Assembly: GCF_002951835.1 (NCBI RefSeq)
Contig: NZ_CP019448.1
Location: 1,674,001 to 1,738,000, forward strand
Origin: Simonsiella muelleri ATCC 29453
GTDB lineage: Bacteria; Pseudomonadota; Gammaproteobacteria; Burkholderiales; Neisseriaceae
DNA: 64,000 nucleotides
Direction: 5' to 3'
Shown here: in pieces, positions 15,790 through 24,022 of the stretch
Layout: each line of letters starts with the position of its first letter
Numbering within the stretch: the first letter of the stretch is position 1
Program-made: the position numbers and the translations under genes
Notes under the pieces: model-generated
Database searches by the model: none
What the model saw: only the letters and a program-made list of their open reading frames with translations
Told to the model about the DNA's origin: nothing

Positions 15790-17397
15790 TTAAGAGCGTG
15801 AATACATATTTTGCGACACGAAAATACGGCGAACAACACCATCAATCGCAATATTGACAGTAACTTGCATTTCATCTTCAGGATTGCGATCAGACGGTGC
15901 AACAGAATAAGAATAGGGCGAACCTCCTAGCTGTGTTGATGCAGTTATCCAACCGCTAGCCGCCATTGCTTGCAATTCATCTTCTAAAAACCGTTTCATT
16001 GAACGAATGGCTTCAGTCATCGGTTTTTGCAACAATGAACGCGAATATTTACCACATTTGTCTTGAATCCATTGGGAAACTTCAACTGCATTTTCCAATC
16101 GTGAAATACCGTTTTTCTTTGCGCCACTCAAGCTGTCGTCCCAAACAAAACCGCTACCATCATGATATTCAGCATACAGAACAGGATTGATGTGGTTTTT
16201 TGCCAATTCTGCTAACTCAACATCATCAGGGAAATAAGTTTGCGTGATGCTCTCGCCACTTAGATAATAATCTTTTCCAGCAATCGGTTGATTCATTTTT
16301 GCTAAACCGAAACCGTTCGTTTGTGAATTTCGGGCGCACGCGTAACCGATTTTTTGCCCAACCGTGCCATATTGATACACGCCTGACGCGTTTGTTGGGT
16401 CTTTTCGTTTGATGGGCGACCAAATCCACAAACAATACATTCCACCTTGTGCATTGTAATTAAACGTATTTTTCCAAGCAATGGCGGCGTTAGGTGTCAA
16501 GCTACCTGAAATCTCTTGCATCATGATGCGATTGTATTTTTGTGCCACACCCAATAATGTTGTAATCAGAGCGGTATTGTTGCTGTCGCCCATAATATAA
16601 CGGTATTGTAATGGCGTGTTTCCTAAAGCGATTGCTGCTTTTTGATAGGCATTTGCATCAGGTGATGCGCCATCTACAAAATTCACAACAGTAGCAGATT
16701 GCGCCGTTTTGAATGTGGTTTTGTCGGACGTAGCGTTTTCATTAACATCAATTTCAACCCAATCGCCGTAGTATTTAGCTGCGACATCGCCGATATAATA
16801 GCTTTCGCCTACATCATCTAGCGCATCAACTTTCAGGCTGCCTGAAAATTGATACAATTGTTCGCCAGAACCTGTTTCTTTTCCCAAACTATCGGCATCG
16901 CGTTCACGAATGGTAACGGTATACTCGTAACCGTCCGCATCTTCTTGAATAATCGTTGCGTAAACGCCATCGTTGATGCAATCTGCTATTTTCACAGCAA
17001 ACAGCCAATTATCAGAGCCATTATCCAACGTCTCGCCAACATCAATTGGCGTACTCGGGTCTTTTTTGACCACAATCCATTTGTTAACCGCATTGCTTGA
17101 AACCACACGAGACACAACAGCCGCCGCCGCGCCGTTGGCAAATGCTTCAAAAATCTGCACATAAGTTTCATTCGCAGCATTTTTGCGCATGGATTGTGGC
17201 TTGCCAAGATAACGCTGCATTTTGCTTGATGATACTTGAAACGGCTTGTCAATTCGCCCACGTGTGAACTGCCCGACTACAGAAAATGACTGATTGCCAA
17301 GTTCTGACAGCAAACGCTCTACCGTATCGCGTGGCATATTGACTTGCACGCCTGATTGTTGCCCGATTAACTGGCGTTTGTAGATTGTTTGAGCCAT
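15790..17397 (-). CDS. tail sheath protein
   Basis: The 535-aa product has the layout of contractile-tail sheath proteins. The N-terminal part has RLLSELGNQSFSVVGQFTRG, and a middle variable beta domain follows. The conserved C-terminal domain has AVEVSQWIQDKCGKYSRSLL, EAIRSMKRFLEDELQAMAAS and VAPSDRNPEDEMQVTVNIAI. It forms the contractile outer tube that drives DNA delivery, which defines the prophage as myovirus-like. The start codon overlaps the end of the 126-aa gene. An uptake-sequence-encoded SGSLK insert lies near residue 187. Confidence 0.85.
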   Translation of the reverse strand: MAQTIYKRQLIGQQSGVQVNMPRDTVERLLSELGNQSFSVVGQFTRGRIDKPFQVSSSKMQRYLGKPQSMRKNAANETYVQIFEAFANGAAAAVVSRVVSSNAVNKWIVVKKDPSTPIDVGETLDNGSDNWLFAVKIADCINDGVYATIIQEDADGYEYTVTIRERDADSLGKETGSGEQLYQFSGSLKVDALDDVGESYYIGDVAAKYYGDWVEIDVNENATSDKTTFKTAQSATVVNFVDGASPDANAYQKAAIALGNTPLQYRYIMGDSNNTALITTLLGVAQKYNRIMMQEISGSLTPNAAIAWKNTFNYNAQGGMYCLWIWSPIKRKDPTNASGVYQYGTVGQKIGYACARNSQTNGFGLAKMNQPIAGKDYYLSGESITQTYFPDDVELAELAKNHINPVLYAEYHDGSGFVWDDSLSGAKKNGISRLENAVEVSQWIQDKCGKYSRSLLQKPMTEAIRSMKRFLEDELQAMAASGWITASTQLGGSPYSYSVAPSDRNPEDEMQVTVNIAIDGVVRRIFVSQNMYSRS

Positions 17398-17777
17398 TAT
17401 TCAATCTCCTTTGTGCGCAAAATCAAGCCATTATTTTCATCCCAACCCCACAAAGACGCAAAATGCGCGTAATTCACGCAAAACACACCTAAGGCGTTTT
17501 CATTTTTGAATGTCAGACGTACGTTTTTAGCGTACGCCTGCACATCTGTTTGCAATTCAGGCAGCGCGATTGTGGATTGTGTAATGTTTTGCGCATACAG
17601 TGTAAACGGATATTTACCGCCGCCAGCTTGCAACAAAATTTCAGGCGCAACATTGTCGCCTGTTAAAACTGTTAAAACTTGCTTTTCAACTTCTTGCTTT
17701 TCAACTTCTTGCTTTTCAACTTCTTGCTTTTCAACTTCTTGCTTTTTAACTTCTTGCTTTTTAACGGTTTCAACCAT
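17397..17777 (-). CDS. small phage protein with KQEVE tandem repeats
   Basis: In this 126-aa product residues 7-33 are five to six copies of the pentapeptide KQEVE, encoded by 15-bp tandem repeats and probably forming a charged helix. The rest (LLQAGGGKYPFTLYAQNITQ, VRLTFKNENALGVFCVNYAH) is a small beta domain of unknown family. It lies between the tail chaperone pair and the sheath gene. Repeat-number changes would keep the frame and only alter the helix length. A virion role is inferred from position. Confidence 0.5.
   Translation of the reverse strand: MVETVKKQEVKKQEVEKQEVEKQEVEKQEVEKQVLTVLTGDNVAPEILLQAGGGKYPFTLYAQNITQSTIALPELQTDVQAYAKNVRLTFKNENALGVFCVNYAHFASLWGWDENNGLILRTKEIE
17681..17767 (-). 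repeat. 15-bp tandem repeat inside the 126-aa gene
   Basis: On the plus strand the unit is TTTTCAACTTCTTGC, present about 5.5 times, with one base changed in the two copies nearest the gene start. The units encode KQEVE. Near-identity between copies suggests recent slippage. Confidence 0.85.
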
Positions 17778-17860
17778 GATGTTTCCCTTAATATATGATA
17801 TGAGATTGCGAAAGTCTTATTTTTTCACAAAAAACAACAAGACAAGGCAGCGTTCCTGTT
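17778..17860 (-). promoter_or_regulatory. AACAGGAAC motif and leader before the 126-aa/sheath unit
   Basis: On the minus strand AACAGGAAC (17860-17852) directly follows an uptake sequence after the chaperone stop codon. About 75 bases of leader follow, with a weaker stem (GTCTTGTTG...AATAAGAC), then AAGGGAAACATC before the ATG at 17777. Confidence 0.4.
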
Positions 17861-17876
17861 TCAGGCAGCCTGAAAA

Positions 17877-18239
17877 TTAACGATTTAAAACCGCCATATT
17901 TTTTGCAATGGTTTCATTAGTTGACTTGGCGGCTCCTGATATGGTTTTGTTGACTGACGCAATCATATCCGCTTGTGCTTGAATAATTTCACTTTTTTGC
18001 TTGATGTTGTTTTCCCATGCTTGACTGGATACCAATGATTCAGCATCAGAAACGCGCCATTGCAGCACGCCTCTCAAATCAAATTTGTGTTGTAAGCAAA
18101 TTGTTTGCGCTAAATTCATCAAGCTTTCGCCATAACGCAATCGTTGGTTGTTCCAAGACTTCATCAAATTGAAATCGCACAGGCGGCAAACCTGTACCCC
18201 CTTTCGGCAAAAGAATAATGCCATCATCGTGAAAATCAA
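17877..18239 (-). CDS. C-terminal frame of the tail assembly chaperone (probable frameshift product)
   Basis: This frame overlaps the end of the 243-aa gene by about 160 bases in a different phase. It has no good ribosome binding site; its only starts are a TTG at 18239 and internal ATGs. The useful part runs from about GVQVCRLCDFNLMKSWNN to the C-terminus (KSEIIQAQADMIASVNKTIS). Many contractile and long-tailed phages make a G and a G-T chaperone by frameshifting just upstream of the tape-measure or sheath region. A -2 or +1 shift at CCG AAA GGG GGT ACA would fuse the two frames. Treat it as an extension of the upstream gene, not a separate protein. Confidence 0.55.
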   Translation of the reverse strand: MIFTMMALFFCRKGVQVCRLCDFNLMKSWNNQRLRYGESLMNLAQTICLQHKFDLRGVLQWRVSDAESLVSSQAWENNIKQKSEIIQAQADMIASVNKTISGAAKSTNETIAKNMAVLNR

Positions 18240-18810
18240 TATTCACGCAATGCGCTAAATGAATTTGCGCTGCCTGAAAATGTGCCAAAAATCGGTTAAA
18301 CACGCTTTCGGGTAAGGCTAGCAATCGCGTCATATTTTCACTGATTCGCTCGTCTGGAATACCGTCAAAATCATCATTTTCTGCTCTAATAGTGGCTGCC
18401 ATTGCTGCTAAAATCCACTTTCCACGCGTGCTATCGGTTGCGCGTTCTATGGCTTCAACGTATTCTCCTGTTAGTGGGACAATGTGAAACAAATCGCCAT
18501 CATCTTGAAATATATAAGGTGTTTCGGGATAATCCTGTTCAATCAAATAATCTGTTACACTGCCATTGTCAACAAGTTGCCAATCGCCTTTTTCTTGGGC
18601 GGTAATGTAGTGGAACAAGGCGACAATCCGCTCTTGAACTGTCCATTTATCAAGTGGCAAATTGGTTTCTTTAACAATAAATTGCAAGGCGCGTGAAATG
18701 CCTTGCTCATTGAAACTATCAGGAACTTGACACAAATCAATCGCTTGTTGCAAAGTTAATTCTTGCATTTGAGATTTAATTCTTCTCGTTACAAAATCTG
18801 CGATAAACAT
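18079..18810 (-). CDS. tail assembly chaperone (gpG-like), zero frame
   Basis: The 243-aa product is mostly helical (LTLQQAIDLCQVPDSFNEQG, TVQERIVALFHYITAQEKGD), with an acidic middle and the C-terminus FDEVLEQPTIALWRKLDEFS. Position before the sheath gene and the overlapping second frame support a tail assembly chaperone. The G-run GGGGGT at about 18197-18202 (minus strand) lies inside the overlap, as does the -2 slippery G-run described for phage Mu. No domain is recognised outright, so the assignment rests on architecture. Confidence 0.5.
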   Translation of the reverse strand: MFIADFVTRRIKSQMQELTLQQAIDLCQVPDSFNEQGISRALQFIVKETNLPLDKWTVQERIVALFHYITAQEKGDWQLVDNGSVTDYLIEQDYPETPYIFQDDGDLFHIVPLTGEYVEAIERATDSTRGKWILAAMAATIRAENDDFDGIPDERISENMTRLLALPESVFNRFLAHFQAAQIHLAHCVNIDFHDDGIILLPKGGTGLPPVRFQFDEVLEQPTIALWRKLDEFSANNLLTTQI

Positions 18811-18821
18811 GGATTTTTTCC

Positions 18822-19304
18822 TTATTCAAATAGGCGCGGTTGGATTTTTTGTTCACGCTGCTTAATCATCATATTCAAACGCGATTTTTCACGCGCCCAA
18901 TGCGCTAAACCGCGCCCACATTCCGATGCTTCTGTAAATTTGGCATCACGCAAGGCGTGCAATTCGCATAGTTCACGATATAAACTCAACTGTTCTCGCA
19001 TGGTGGCAAATGCTTCAATGAATGCTTCTTTCACATTCATCGCTTTGCTGCCTGAAAATCCCATAATCAATAACATCGCGCCTTTTTCGGTGACATGATA
19101 ATATTTCACAGGGCGACCATTCGCTAACTCACTGATTTCATAGCTCTCCTTAAAATTAAGGGCAGCAAATTCAGGCGAACAATCCAAATTTTCAATTGCG
19201 TAAATGACATTATCGTGTCGTTTATCAAACGCTTTGGCAATCAAACGGCTATCGGTTTGCACTTCGTTACCATTGCGTTGCACCAATTCTAAAAAATTCA
19301 TCAT
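18822..19304 (-). CDS. Rha family phage regulatory protein
   Basis: In this 160-aa product residues 1-95 match the Rha family: RLIAKAFDKRHDNVIYAIEN, LNFKESYEISELANGRPVKY, YHVTEKGAMLLIMGFSGSKA. The C-terminal 55 residues are helical and basic (RLNMMIKQREQKIQPRLFE). Rha-type proteins were described as phage regulators that interfere with growth in some hosts and often act like antirepressors. It lies between the tail chaperone genes and the small terminase gene, an unusual place for a regulator. Confidence 0.75.
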   Translation of the reverse strand: MMNFLELVQRNGNEVQTDSRLIAKAFDKRHDNVIYAIENLDCSPEFAALNFKESYEISELANGRPVKYYHVTEKGAMLLIMGFSGSKAMNVKEAFIEAFATMREQLSLYRELCELHALRDAKFTEASECGRGLAHWAREKSRLNMMIKQREQKIQPRLFE

Positions 19305-19445
19305 TCATCTTTCGTCAATCTCATCTCACGTTTCAGGCTGCCTGAAAGAAACGGTAGTGAGATGAATGAGAGAAACAACCGCTTTCGTGTTGCAATCACT
19401 ATCTTTCAGGCAGCCTGAATAATATTCGCGATGAAATGACGAAAA

Positions 19446-19973
19446 TCACGCGTTCCCATTATGCCGTTCATTAATTTTTTTCGCCAAAATGATGGATTGC
19501 TGACGAGATTGCTCTTCCATTTGCGCCATTTTTTCCAATACGTCATCTGAAACACCAACATTCAAATCAATTTTTTCAGTCCACAAACTCAAATGTTTGC
19601 CCAACAATTCGAGTGATCTGTTTGCGCCGTTCGCATCAAATTGTGTGATTTCAACTTCCTCATAAAAGACGTTACCGTCTTCGTCTTTTTGTTTTTGACT
19701 GATTTTGACAGGCTTACGACCCATGCACATATCGCGCAATTCTCTCAAATCGTTCAATACTTCGTCGGCATTTAATTCATTGCGTTTGGCTTTGGCGGCT
19801 TGGGCAATCCTAACTTGTTCTAATACCTTAATATTTCTCAATAATTGTGCTGCGCCTTGTTCAGCTGTTCTCTCTGAATACCCAGCGCGAATAGCGGCTT
19901 GTTTAGCATTCAAATCAATCATATATTCATTAACAAATCTTTGTTGCTTTGGACTTAATTTTTTTTCTTTCAC
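19446..19973 (-). CDS. terminase small subunit
   Basis: The 175-aa product opens with the terminase_2 signature: LSPKQQRFVNEYMIDLNAKQ, AAIRAGYSERTAEQGAAQLL. The central part carries LNADEVLNDLRELRDMCMGR and a C-terminal helix follows. It would recognise pac/cos DNA and load the large subunit. Notably, the large subunit is about 19 kb away, with the replication and lysogeny regions between them. Its start overlaps the stop of the HTH gene upstream by four bases. Confidence 0.8.
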   Translation of the reverse strand: MKEKKLSPKQQRFVNEYMIDLNAKQAAIRAGYSERTAEQGAAQLLRNIKVLEQVRIAQAAKAKRNELNADEVLNDLRELRDMCMGRKPVKISQKQKDEDGNVFYEEVEITQFDANGANRSLELLGKHLSLWTEKIDLNVGVSDDVLEKMAQMEEQSRQQSIILAKKINERHNGNA

Positions 19974-20569
19974 AAATCTAACTCCAATTGTGTATTTTCA
20001 TCTAATTGTTTCTTAGCACGTTTTTGTAAATTCATGGCATCTTTAGCCATGAGTAATTTGCTTTCAAGATGTCCCAATTTGATTTCAAAATTTGTGCCAC
20101 CTTTCATTTCTTGCCATGCGCCATCAGGTGCATTATTATTGGCAATCATGCGTCGCGATTGTTTTGTGAATTCTTCAACCTCATGAATCAATTCTTCACT
20201 CGCGCTTTGATTTGGAAAGGCGTGAATACAAAATTGCTTAATTTTCAAAGCTACATGGGCGTTCAACTCGGTTTTGAAAGAATGAAACATTCTCGCTACA
20301 TCAAAATATTTTTCAATCCCGACATCTGTTTCGTTGCCTGTGTAGAAATAAGATACGCTCACTTCAAAAAGTTCTGATAACTGACCCATCAAGACGGCAT
20401 TAGGAATTTTTTTACCATTTTCTATTTCCGATAGTTTTGATTTTGGGTATCGCAAATGAGTGGAAACTTCTTGCAAATTCATATTCATTTCTTCACGCGC
20501 TTTGCGGATATTTTTGCCTAAAATCATGGCAAATTTTAATTCTTCGCGCGTATGTTTTCGTTGGAACAT
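19970..20569 (-). CDS. XRE-family helix-turn-helix regulator
   Basis: The 199-aa product has an N-terminal HTH_3 domain at about residues 15-75: GKNIRKAREEMNMNLQEVST, then YPKSKLSEIENGKKIPNAVL, LSELFEVSVSYFY. The C-terminal 110 residues are helical with no catalytic S24 motifs, so it is not a CI-type self-cleaving repressor. It precedes and overlaps the small terminase gene. It may regulate late or DNA-packaging genes. Confidence 0.75.
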   Translation of the reverse strand: MFQRKHTREELKFAMILGKNIRKAREEMNMNLQEVSTHLRYPKSKLSEIENGKKIPNAVLMGQLSELFEVSVSYFYTGNETDVGIEKYFDVARMFHSFKTELNAHVALKIKQFCIHAFPNQSASEELIHEVEEFTKQSRRMIANNNAPDGAWQEMKGGTNFEIKLGHLESKLLMAKDAMNLQKRAKKQLDENTQLELDL

Positions 20570-20599
20570 ATTAGTATGCGTCCTTTCATTCCCAGTGAA

Positions 20600-21037
20600 T
20601 CAGTCCCATTTCGCCCGAAAGCGGACATCGTTCATCGCGCCCCATGCTTGAATATATTCAATCAAACTTGCGCAACGGCTTACGCTCATCTTTGCAGTGC
20701 TTTCGCGCAAGTTCACGACTTCGCCCTCTAACCCAATTGCCATTTCAGCTTGTCCACCTGTTGCAATGCTGTGTCCGCTCACAAATAACATTTTCCATTG
20801 TTCAACAGCCAGCTTTTTACCGTTGAACAGCTTTTGTGTGGCAATATCGGCAAGCATCGCGTGAAGTTTGGCGTTTTGTTCATGGCTCCGCGTAATTGGT
20901 TCAATGGTTATCATCGCACGCTTACCGTCATCAGTGAGGCTGCCTGAAACCTCCCAAGCCGTTGTCATGATTGCGCGGCGGTTTTCTTTGCCGAATTTGC
21001 GGATAAATTTGTCGGACATTTTCAGGCTGCCTTTCAT
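20600..21037 (-). CDS. ninB: NinB-like recombination protein
   Basis: The 145-aa product fits the NinB (Orf) family: TIEPITRSHEQNAKLHAMLA, DIATQKLFNGKKLAVEQWKM, LREST, SLIEYIQAWGAMNDVRFR. In lambda, Orf helps load recombinase on SSB-covered DNA. It overlaps the NinG gene by four bases; the pair is the classical nin-region combination. An alternative ATG six codons later (MSDKFIRKF) is possible, because the first codons derive from an uptake sequence. Confidence 0.8.
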   Translation of the reverse strand: MKGSLKMSDKFIRKFGKENRRAIMTTAWEVSGSLTDDGKRAMITIEPITRSHEQNAKLHAMLADIATQKLFNGKKLAVEQWKMLFVSGHSIATGGQAEMAIGLEGEVVNLRESTAKMSVSRCASLIEYIQAWGAMNDVRFRAKWD

Positions 21038-21588
21038 TCCAATTCACGGCATTTTTGGCGATACAACGCCGCCAAGTTTCTCAATTCGTCTTTGCTCCAT
21101 TTACGCGGTGTATGGTTCGCTTCCAACGCTTCAACTGCTGCCAAACCAATACGATTAATTAAACCAGCACGATAGGCTACCGCGTTGCCACTTAAATATT
21201 GATTGCATTTTTTACATTGACCGTGAACATTGTTTTCATCAAATCGCAAATGTGCTGCGCTGCCAACACTGCGATAATGTCCAGCATCAAACGTGTTTGA
21301 TGTGCCATTGTTTGGCTTGCTACATGAGATGCACGGCTTGAAACGGTCGCGCAATCGGATAAAACGGTTAAAGGCAGCCTGCGCCTTGCGTGTTAATTCG
21401 GGTATTGTTTCCAGTTCACGCTTTTTTGCGCGTTGCAACCGTTGATTTTGCAACCGTTCTTTTTCTGCTTTTTTAGCATTTTGAATTTTGGTGTACTCAA
21501 TACCGCATTTTGGGCTGCACACAAATTGCAACGGCTGTTGTTTCTCAAATTCAATTTTGCAAACTTTGCATTTACGCGTTGCCATCAA
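21034..21588 (-). CDS. ninG: NinG-like protein
   Basis: The 184-aa product has the NinG layout: an N-terminal zinc-ribbon-like CKVCKIEFEKQQPLQFVCSP with CxxC pairs, a basic helical middle, then CISCSKPNNGTSNTFDAGHY, HLRFDENNVHGQCKKCNQYL. The C-terminal part (DAGH...N..CKKCN) is HNH-like with paired cysteines. NinG/Rap of lambda cleaves branched recombination intermediates. It lies immediately upstream of ninB on the same transcript, consistent with the early-to-late transition region of lambdoid phages. Confidence 0.85.
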   Translation of the reverse strand: MMATRKCKVCKIEFEKQQPLQFVCSPKCGIEYTKIQNAKKAEKERLQNQRLQRAKKRELETIPELTRKAQAAFNRFIRLRDRFKPCISCSKPNNGTSNTFDAGHYRSVGSAAHLRFDENNVHGQCKKCNQYLSGNAVAYRAGLINRIGLAAVEALEANHTPRKWSKDELRNLAALYRQKCRELE

Positions 21589-21625
21589 AAAATCCTTTCA
21601 GTCTAAAAATAACATCAAACATTAA

Positions 21626-22138
21626 TCACGCATTAATCACGCGCTCCCATTCTTCTACGCGTTCCCAGTCGTTGTCGTCATCGGTTAATTGGGCGATTTC
21701 ACTAAGTAATTCAAAATATTGACTCTCTAGCCAATCTGCCCACGCTGATTTACTGAAAAATGACTGCGCTGCCACGCCCACCTTAACTGTGCGAAAAAAT
21801 TGTTCAGGCTTTTCTTCTTTCATTGCACCGTAAGCCAGCCCTAAATCTTGTTTGATTTCGCCGCGGATTCCGCCACGCCAACCGCCATAAATTTCTTCCA
21901 TATCGGCGCATACTTTTTCTTTGATTTGCAACTCTTTTTCCAAGTATTGCGCGTACTCAATCCATGCGACTGTTTCATCTTGTGAATAACTTAATAAAGC
22001 ATAAGTAATCAACACGCCCAAGCCAAAAAACAGCAAAGAAATTGCACCTGAAAATTTTCCCAAATCCACAACGAACTCAATAGCAGACCAAAAACCAACT
22101 AAAAACAATAACGCTGCCCATGCTAATTTTTTAATCAT
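21626..22138 (-). CDS. small membrane protein of the early region
   Basis: The product is about 170 aa from the ATG at 22138, preceded by AAAGGCACGAAG at good spacing. Two N-terminal TM segments (AWAALLFLVGFWSAIEFVV and ISLLFFGLGVLITYALL) are followed by a soluble, acidic region (EKVCADMEEIYGGWRGGIRG, LTDDDNDWERVEEWERV). No known family. It lies in the nin-like early operon and could be a superinfection-exclusion or lysis-timing factor; that is speculation. Confidence 0.55.
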   Translation of the reverse strand: MIKKLAWAALLFLVGFWSAIEFVVDLGKFSGAISLLFFGLGVLITYALLSYSQDETVAWIEYAQYLEKELQIKEKVCADMEEIYGGWRGGIRGEIKQDLGLAYGAMKEEKPEQFFRTVKVGVAAQSFFSKSAWADWLESQYFELLSEIAQLTDDDNDWERVEEWERVINA

Positions 22139-22270
22139 CTTCGTGCCTTTCATTGTTAATTCTCGTTAAATAATTAGAGTAGTTGCTACTTCTGCCCTAC
22201 TGAAGACATTGTTAGGGCTGAATTTTTTCACAGAAACCAAATAGGAAGAGTGGTAGGGCAAAAGTAGTGG

Positions 22271-22432
22271 TTAAATTTTTGAAATGATTTTCACGTTGCC
22301 GCTTGGCTGTCGTCTTTGGCATTTGAAACGCGGTTTGCGTTTTGTTTTTTTTCCGAAAATCAATTCTGTGATGTACCACGTTAACCAAGTCTGAAATATT
22401 AACAACATAATAAGTAAAAGCATTAATGCCAT
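22271..22432 (-). CDS. 53-aa single-TM protein
   Basis: This short frame has a good ribosome binding site (GGAAAGGTATTAGAAA before the ATG). The product is one hydrophobic segment (ALMLLLIMLLIFQTWLTWYI) followed by a basic tail (GKKTKRKPRFKCQRRQPS). I prefer it to a longer overlapping frame in another phase because of its start signal and membrane pattern. Function unknown; it belongs to a run of small early genes. Confidence 0.45.
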   Translation of the reverse strand: MALMLLLIMLLIFQTWLTWYITELIFGKKTKRKPRFKCQRRQPSGNVKIISKI

Positions 22433-22450
22433 TTTCTAATACCTTTCCAA

Positions 22451-22717
22451 TTAAAATAAAGCCAACAAATCCGTTGGTTCGCAGTCCAACCATTTAGTTA
22501 AAAAGCCAAAATACTCAAGGCATGGCAAAACAACTCCTTTGCGCCAATTGCCAATCACGCTGCCATTAATCACAATCATTTCTTCGGGGAAACAATCTGC
22601 CATGAATTGGTTAAATTTCTTGGCTAATTGTGCATTGCTACATGAATCAAAGGCTTTTTCTTCAAGCAACGTGTTGAGATTTTGGGCGAAAATTGCGCAT
22701 CGTTCAGTGTGTTTCAT
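22451..22717 (-). CDS. small phage protein, possible helix-turn-helix
   Basis: I chose the ATG at 22717 (MKHTERCAIFAQNLNTLLEE) because GGAG lies six bases upstream; longer starts run into an uptake sequence. The 88-aa product is helical with CSNAQLAKKFNQFMADCFPE and VIGNWRKGVVLPCLEYFGFL, an arrangement that could be a divergent HTH (LAKKFNQ, then IGNWRKGVVLP as recognition helix). It overlaps the upstream 88-aa TM gene. It may be an early regulator. Confidence 0.5.
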   Translation of the reverse strand: MKHTERCAIFAQNLNTLLEEKAFDSCSNAQLAKKFNQFMADCFPEEMIVINGSVIGNWRKGVVLPCLEYFGFLTKWLDCEPTDLLALF

Positions 22718-22970
22718 GATTTGCTCCATTTGGCTTTTCAGGCTGCCTGAAAGCGTGTTGCAGCGTTTCGGGTTCAATCACTTGGCGCGATTTGTTGACT
22801 TTTGTTGCTTGATAAAAGCCATCGTTCAACATAAAAAGCCCTGTGTTTTTGATGTCTTGGCGTGTTTTGGATTCCTGTTCAATTTTGCCAATCCAACGAC
22901 CCAGAAGAAAAATAAACACACCGCTTAAAACACAAGCTAAAAAACACACAATAGAAATATAAATATTCAT
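22704..22970 (-). CDS. small membrane protein
   Basis: The product is 88 aa from the ATG at 22970 (MNIYISIVCFLACVLSGVFI), with TGGAGAAAAATC upstream. One N-terminal TM segment (residues 3-25) is followed by a charged cytoplasmic-type tail. The end contains an uptake-sequence-encoded FRQPEKP. It is a member of a tightly packed early operon on the minus strand. Confidence 0.45.
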   Translation of the reverse strand: MNIYISIVCFLACVLSGVFIFLLGRWIGKIEQESKTRQDIKNTGLFMLNDGFYQATKVNKSRQVIEPETLQHAFRQPEKPNGANHETH

Positions 22971-23125
22971 GATTTTTCTCCATTTTTCATTAACCAATTC
23001 ATCAATGGTTCAAGTTCGCGCTGTAATCGCGCTGCTTCTTCATCGGTTTTGGCGTTTTGCCACGCTGCCTGTAATTCATCTGCGCGGCGTTGGTAGTAGG
23101 TTTTTAATTCGTCTTGGTACGTCAT
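22967..23125 (-). CDS. small helical protein
   Basis: I favour the ATG at 23125 (MTYQDELKTYYQRRADELQA) over an upstream TTG at 23158. The 52-aa product is one long amphipathic helix (AAWQNAKTDEEAARLQRELE). Its stop overlaps the next start by four bases (ATGA). Function unknown. Confidence 0.4.
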   Translation of the reverse strand: MTYQDELKTYYQRRADELQAAWQNAKTDEEAARLQRELEPLMNWLMKNGEKS

Positions 23126-23172
23126 TTCAGGCTGCCTTGCCAAAACCACGTTTGTCAAATAGTGCCAAAATT

Positions 23173-24012
23173 TTAATCACTAAAACCGTCTGCAATATTT
23201 CGCGCGACCCTGCGACTTTTGCCACTGAAAGAAACGATAAAACTGTTTTCTTGCAATCTGTCCCAAAGCACCTCGCCTAAAAATTCTTCTAGTTTTTCTC
23301 GTGTCAAATTGGATACCAAAACTGTTGGCAAGGCTTTTTCGTAGCGTTTGTTCAACACGTCAAATAGAATGCGTTTTTCGTCATCATCGCCACGCTGATT
23401 ACCGATTTCATCAAGTGCAAGTAAATCAAATTTTGCATATTCTTCAATTAGTTCACTTTCAGGCGTTGATGAGAACCGCTTGCTTTCGCGCACCTTGCGG
23501 AATAAATCAGCTACTGTTGCGTATTGGACGCTGCCTCCCATTTGTGCTTTTCGCATTGAGAGTAAGGCGCAAGCTAAATGTGTTTTTCCAGTTCCTTTGT
23601 TCCCATGCAGAATTAATGCGCCTGCTTTGCCTGATTGAATGGCAAACCCATAATTTACAATGGCTTTTTTAATTGCCTTTTCTGCATCGTTTTCAGGTTG
23701 CCAATTGGCAACGGTTTTGCCGATAAAGCGTGGCGGAATATCCACCGATTGCGCTAATTTTTCACGCACAACTTTAGCAGCTTGCATACTGTTATGCCGT
23801 TTAATTTCTTCAGCATATTCTTGAAATTCTTCATCTTTTTTTTCTTTAAGGCAAGTTGGGCAAGGCGAAACTCGACCACTTTGATAGCGTTTTGCGGTGT
23901 ATTGACCGTGTTTTTGGCAATGCGCGGTAAACGTATCGGTAACAGTAAAATTTGCGCTACCGCCTGCTAAACGTGCAACAAGACTTTCAACGAAGTGGCT
24001 GCATTTTTCCAT
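23173..24012 (-). CDS. DnaC-like helicase loader ATPase
   Basis: The product is 279 aa from the ATG at 24012, with AAGGAGTTTAAA upstream; longer frames lack a binding site. The N-terminus has a zinc-finger-like region (HCQKHGQYTAKRYQSGRVSP, CPTC). The AAA+ core has Walker A LHGNKGTGKTHLACALL, Walker B FDLLALDEIGNQ, and sensor-region VLVSNLTREKLEEFLGEVLW, followed by the arginine-finger region DRLQEN. It would load the host DnaB helicase at the phage origin, working with the O-like protein encoded just upstream. Confidence 0.85.
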   Translation of the reverse strand: MEKCSHFVESLVARLAGGSANFTVTDTFTAHCQKHGQYTAKRYQSGRVSPCPTCLKEKKDEEFQEYAEEIKRHNSMQAAKVVREKLAQSVDIPPRFIGKTVANWQPENDAEKAIKKAIVNYGFAIQSGKAGALILHGNKGTGKTHLACALLSMRKAQMGGSVQYATVADLFRKVRESKRFSSTPESELIEEYAKFDLLALDEIGNQRGDDDEKRILFDVLNKRYEKALPTVLVSNLTREKLEEFLGEVLWDRLQENSFIVSFSGKSRRVARNIADGFSD

Positions 24013-24022
24013 TTTAAACTCC

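Noticed and set aside
22212..22493. 93-codon minus-strand frame
   Set aside because: It overlaps the end of one gene and a better 53-aa gene with a good binding site in another phase; composition looks non-coding.
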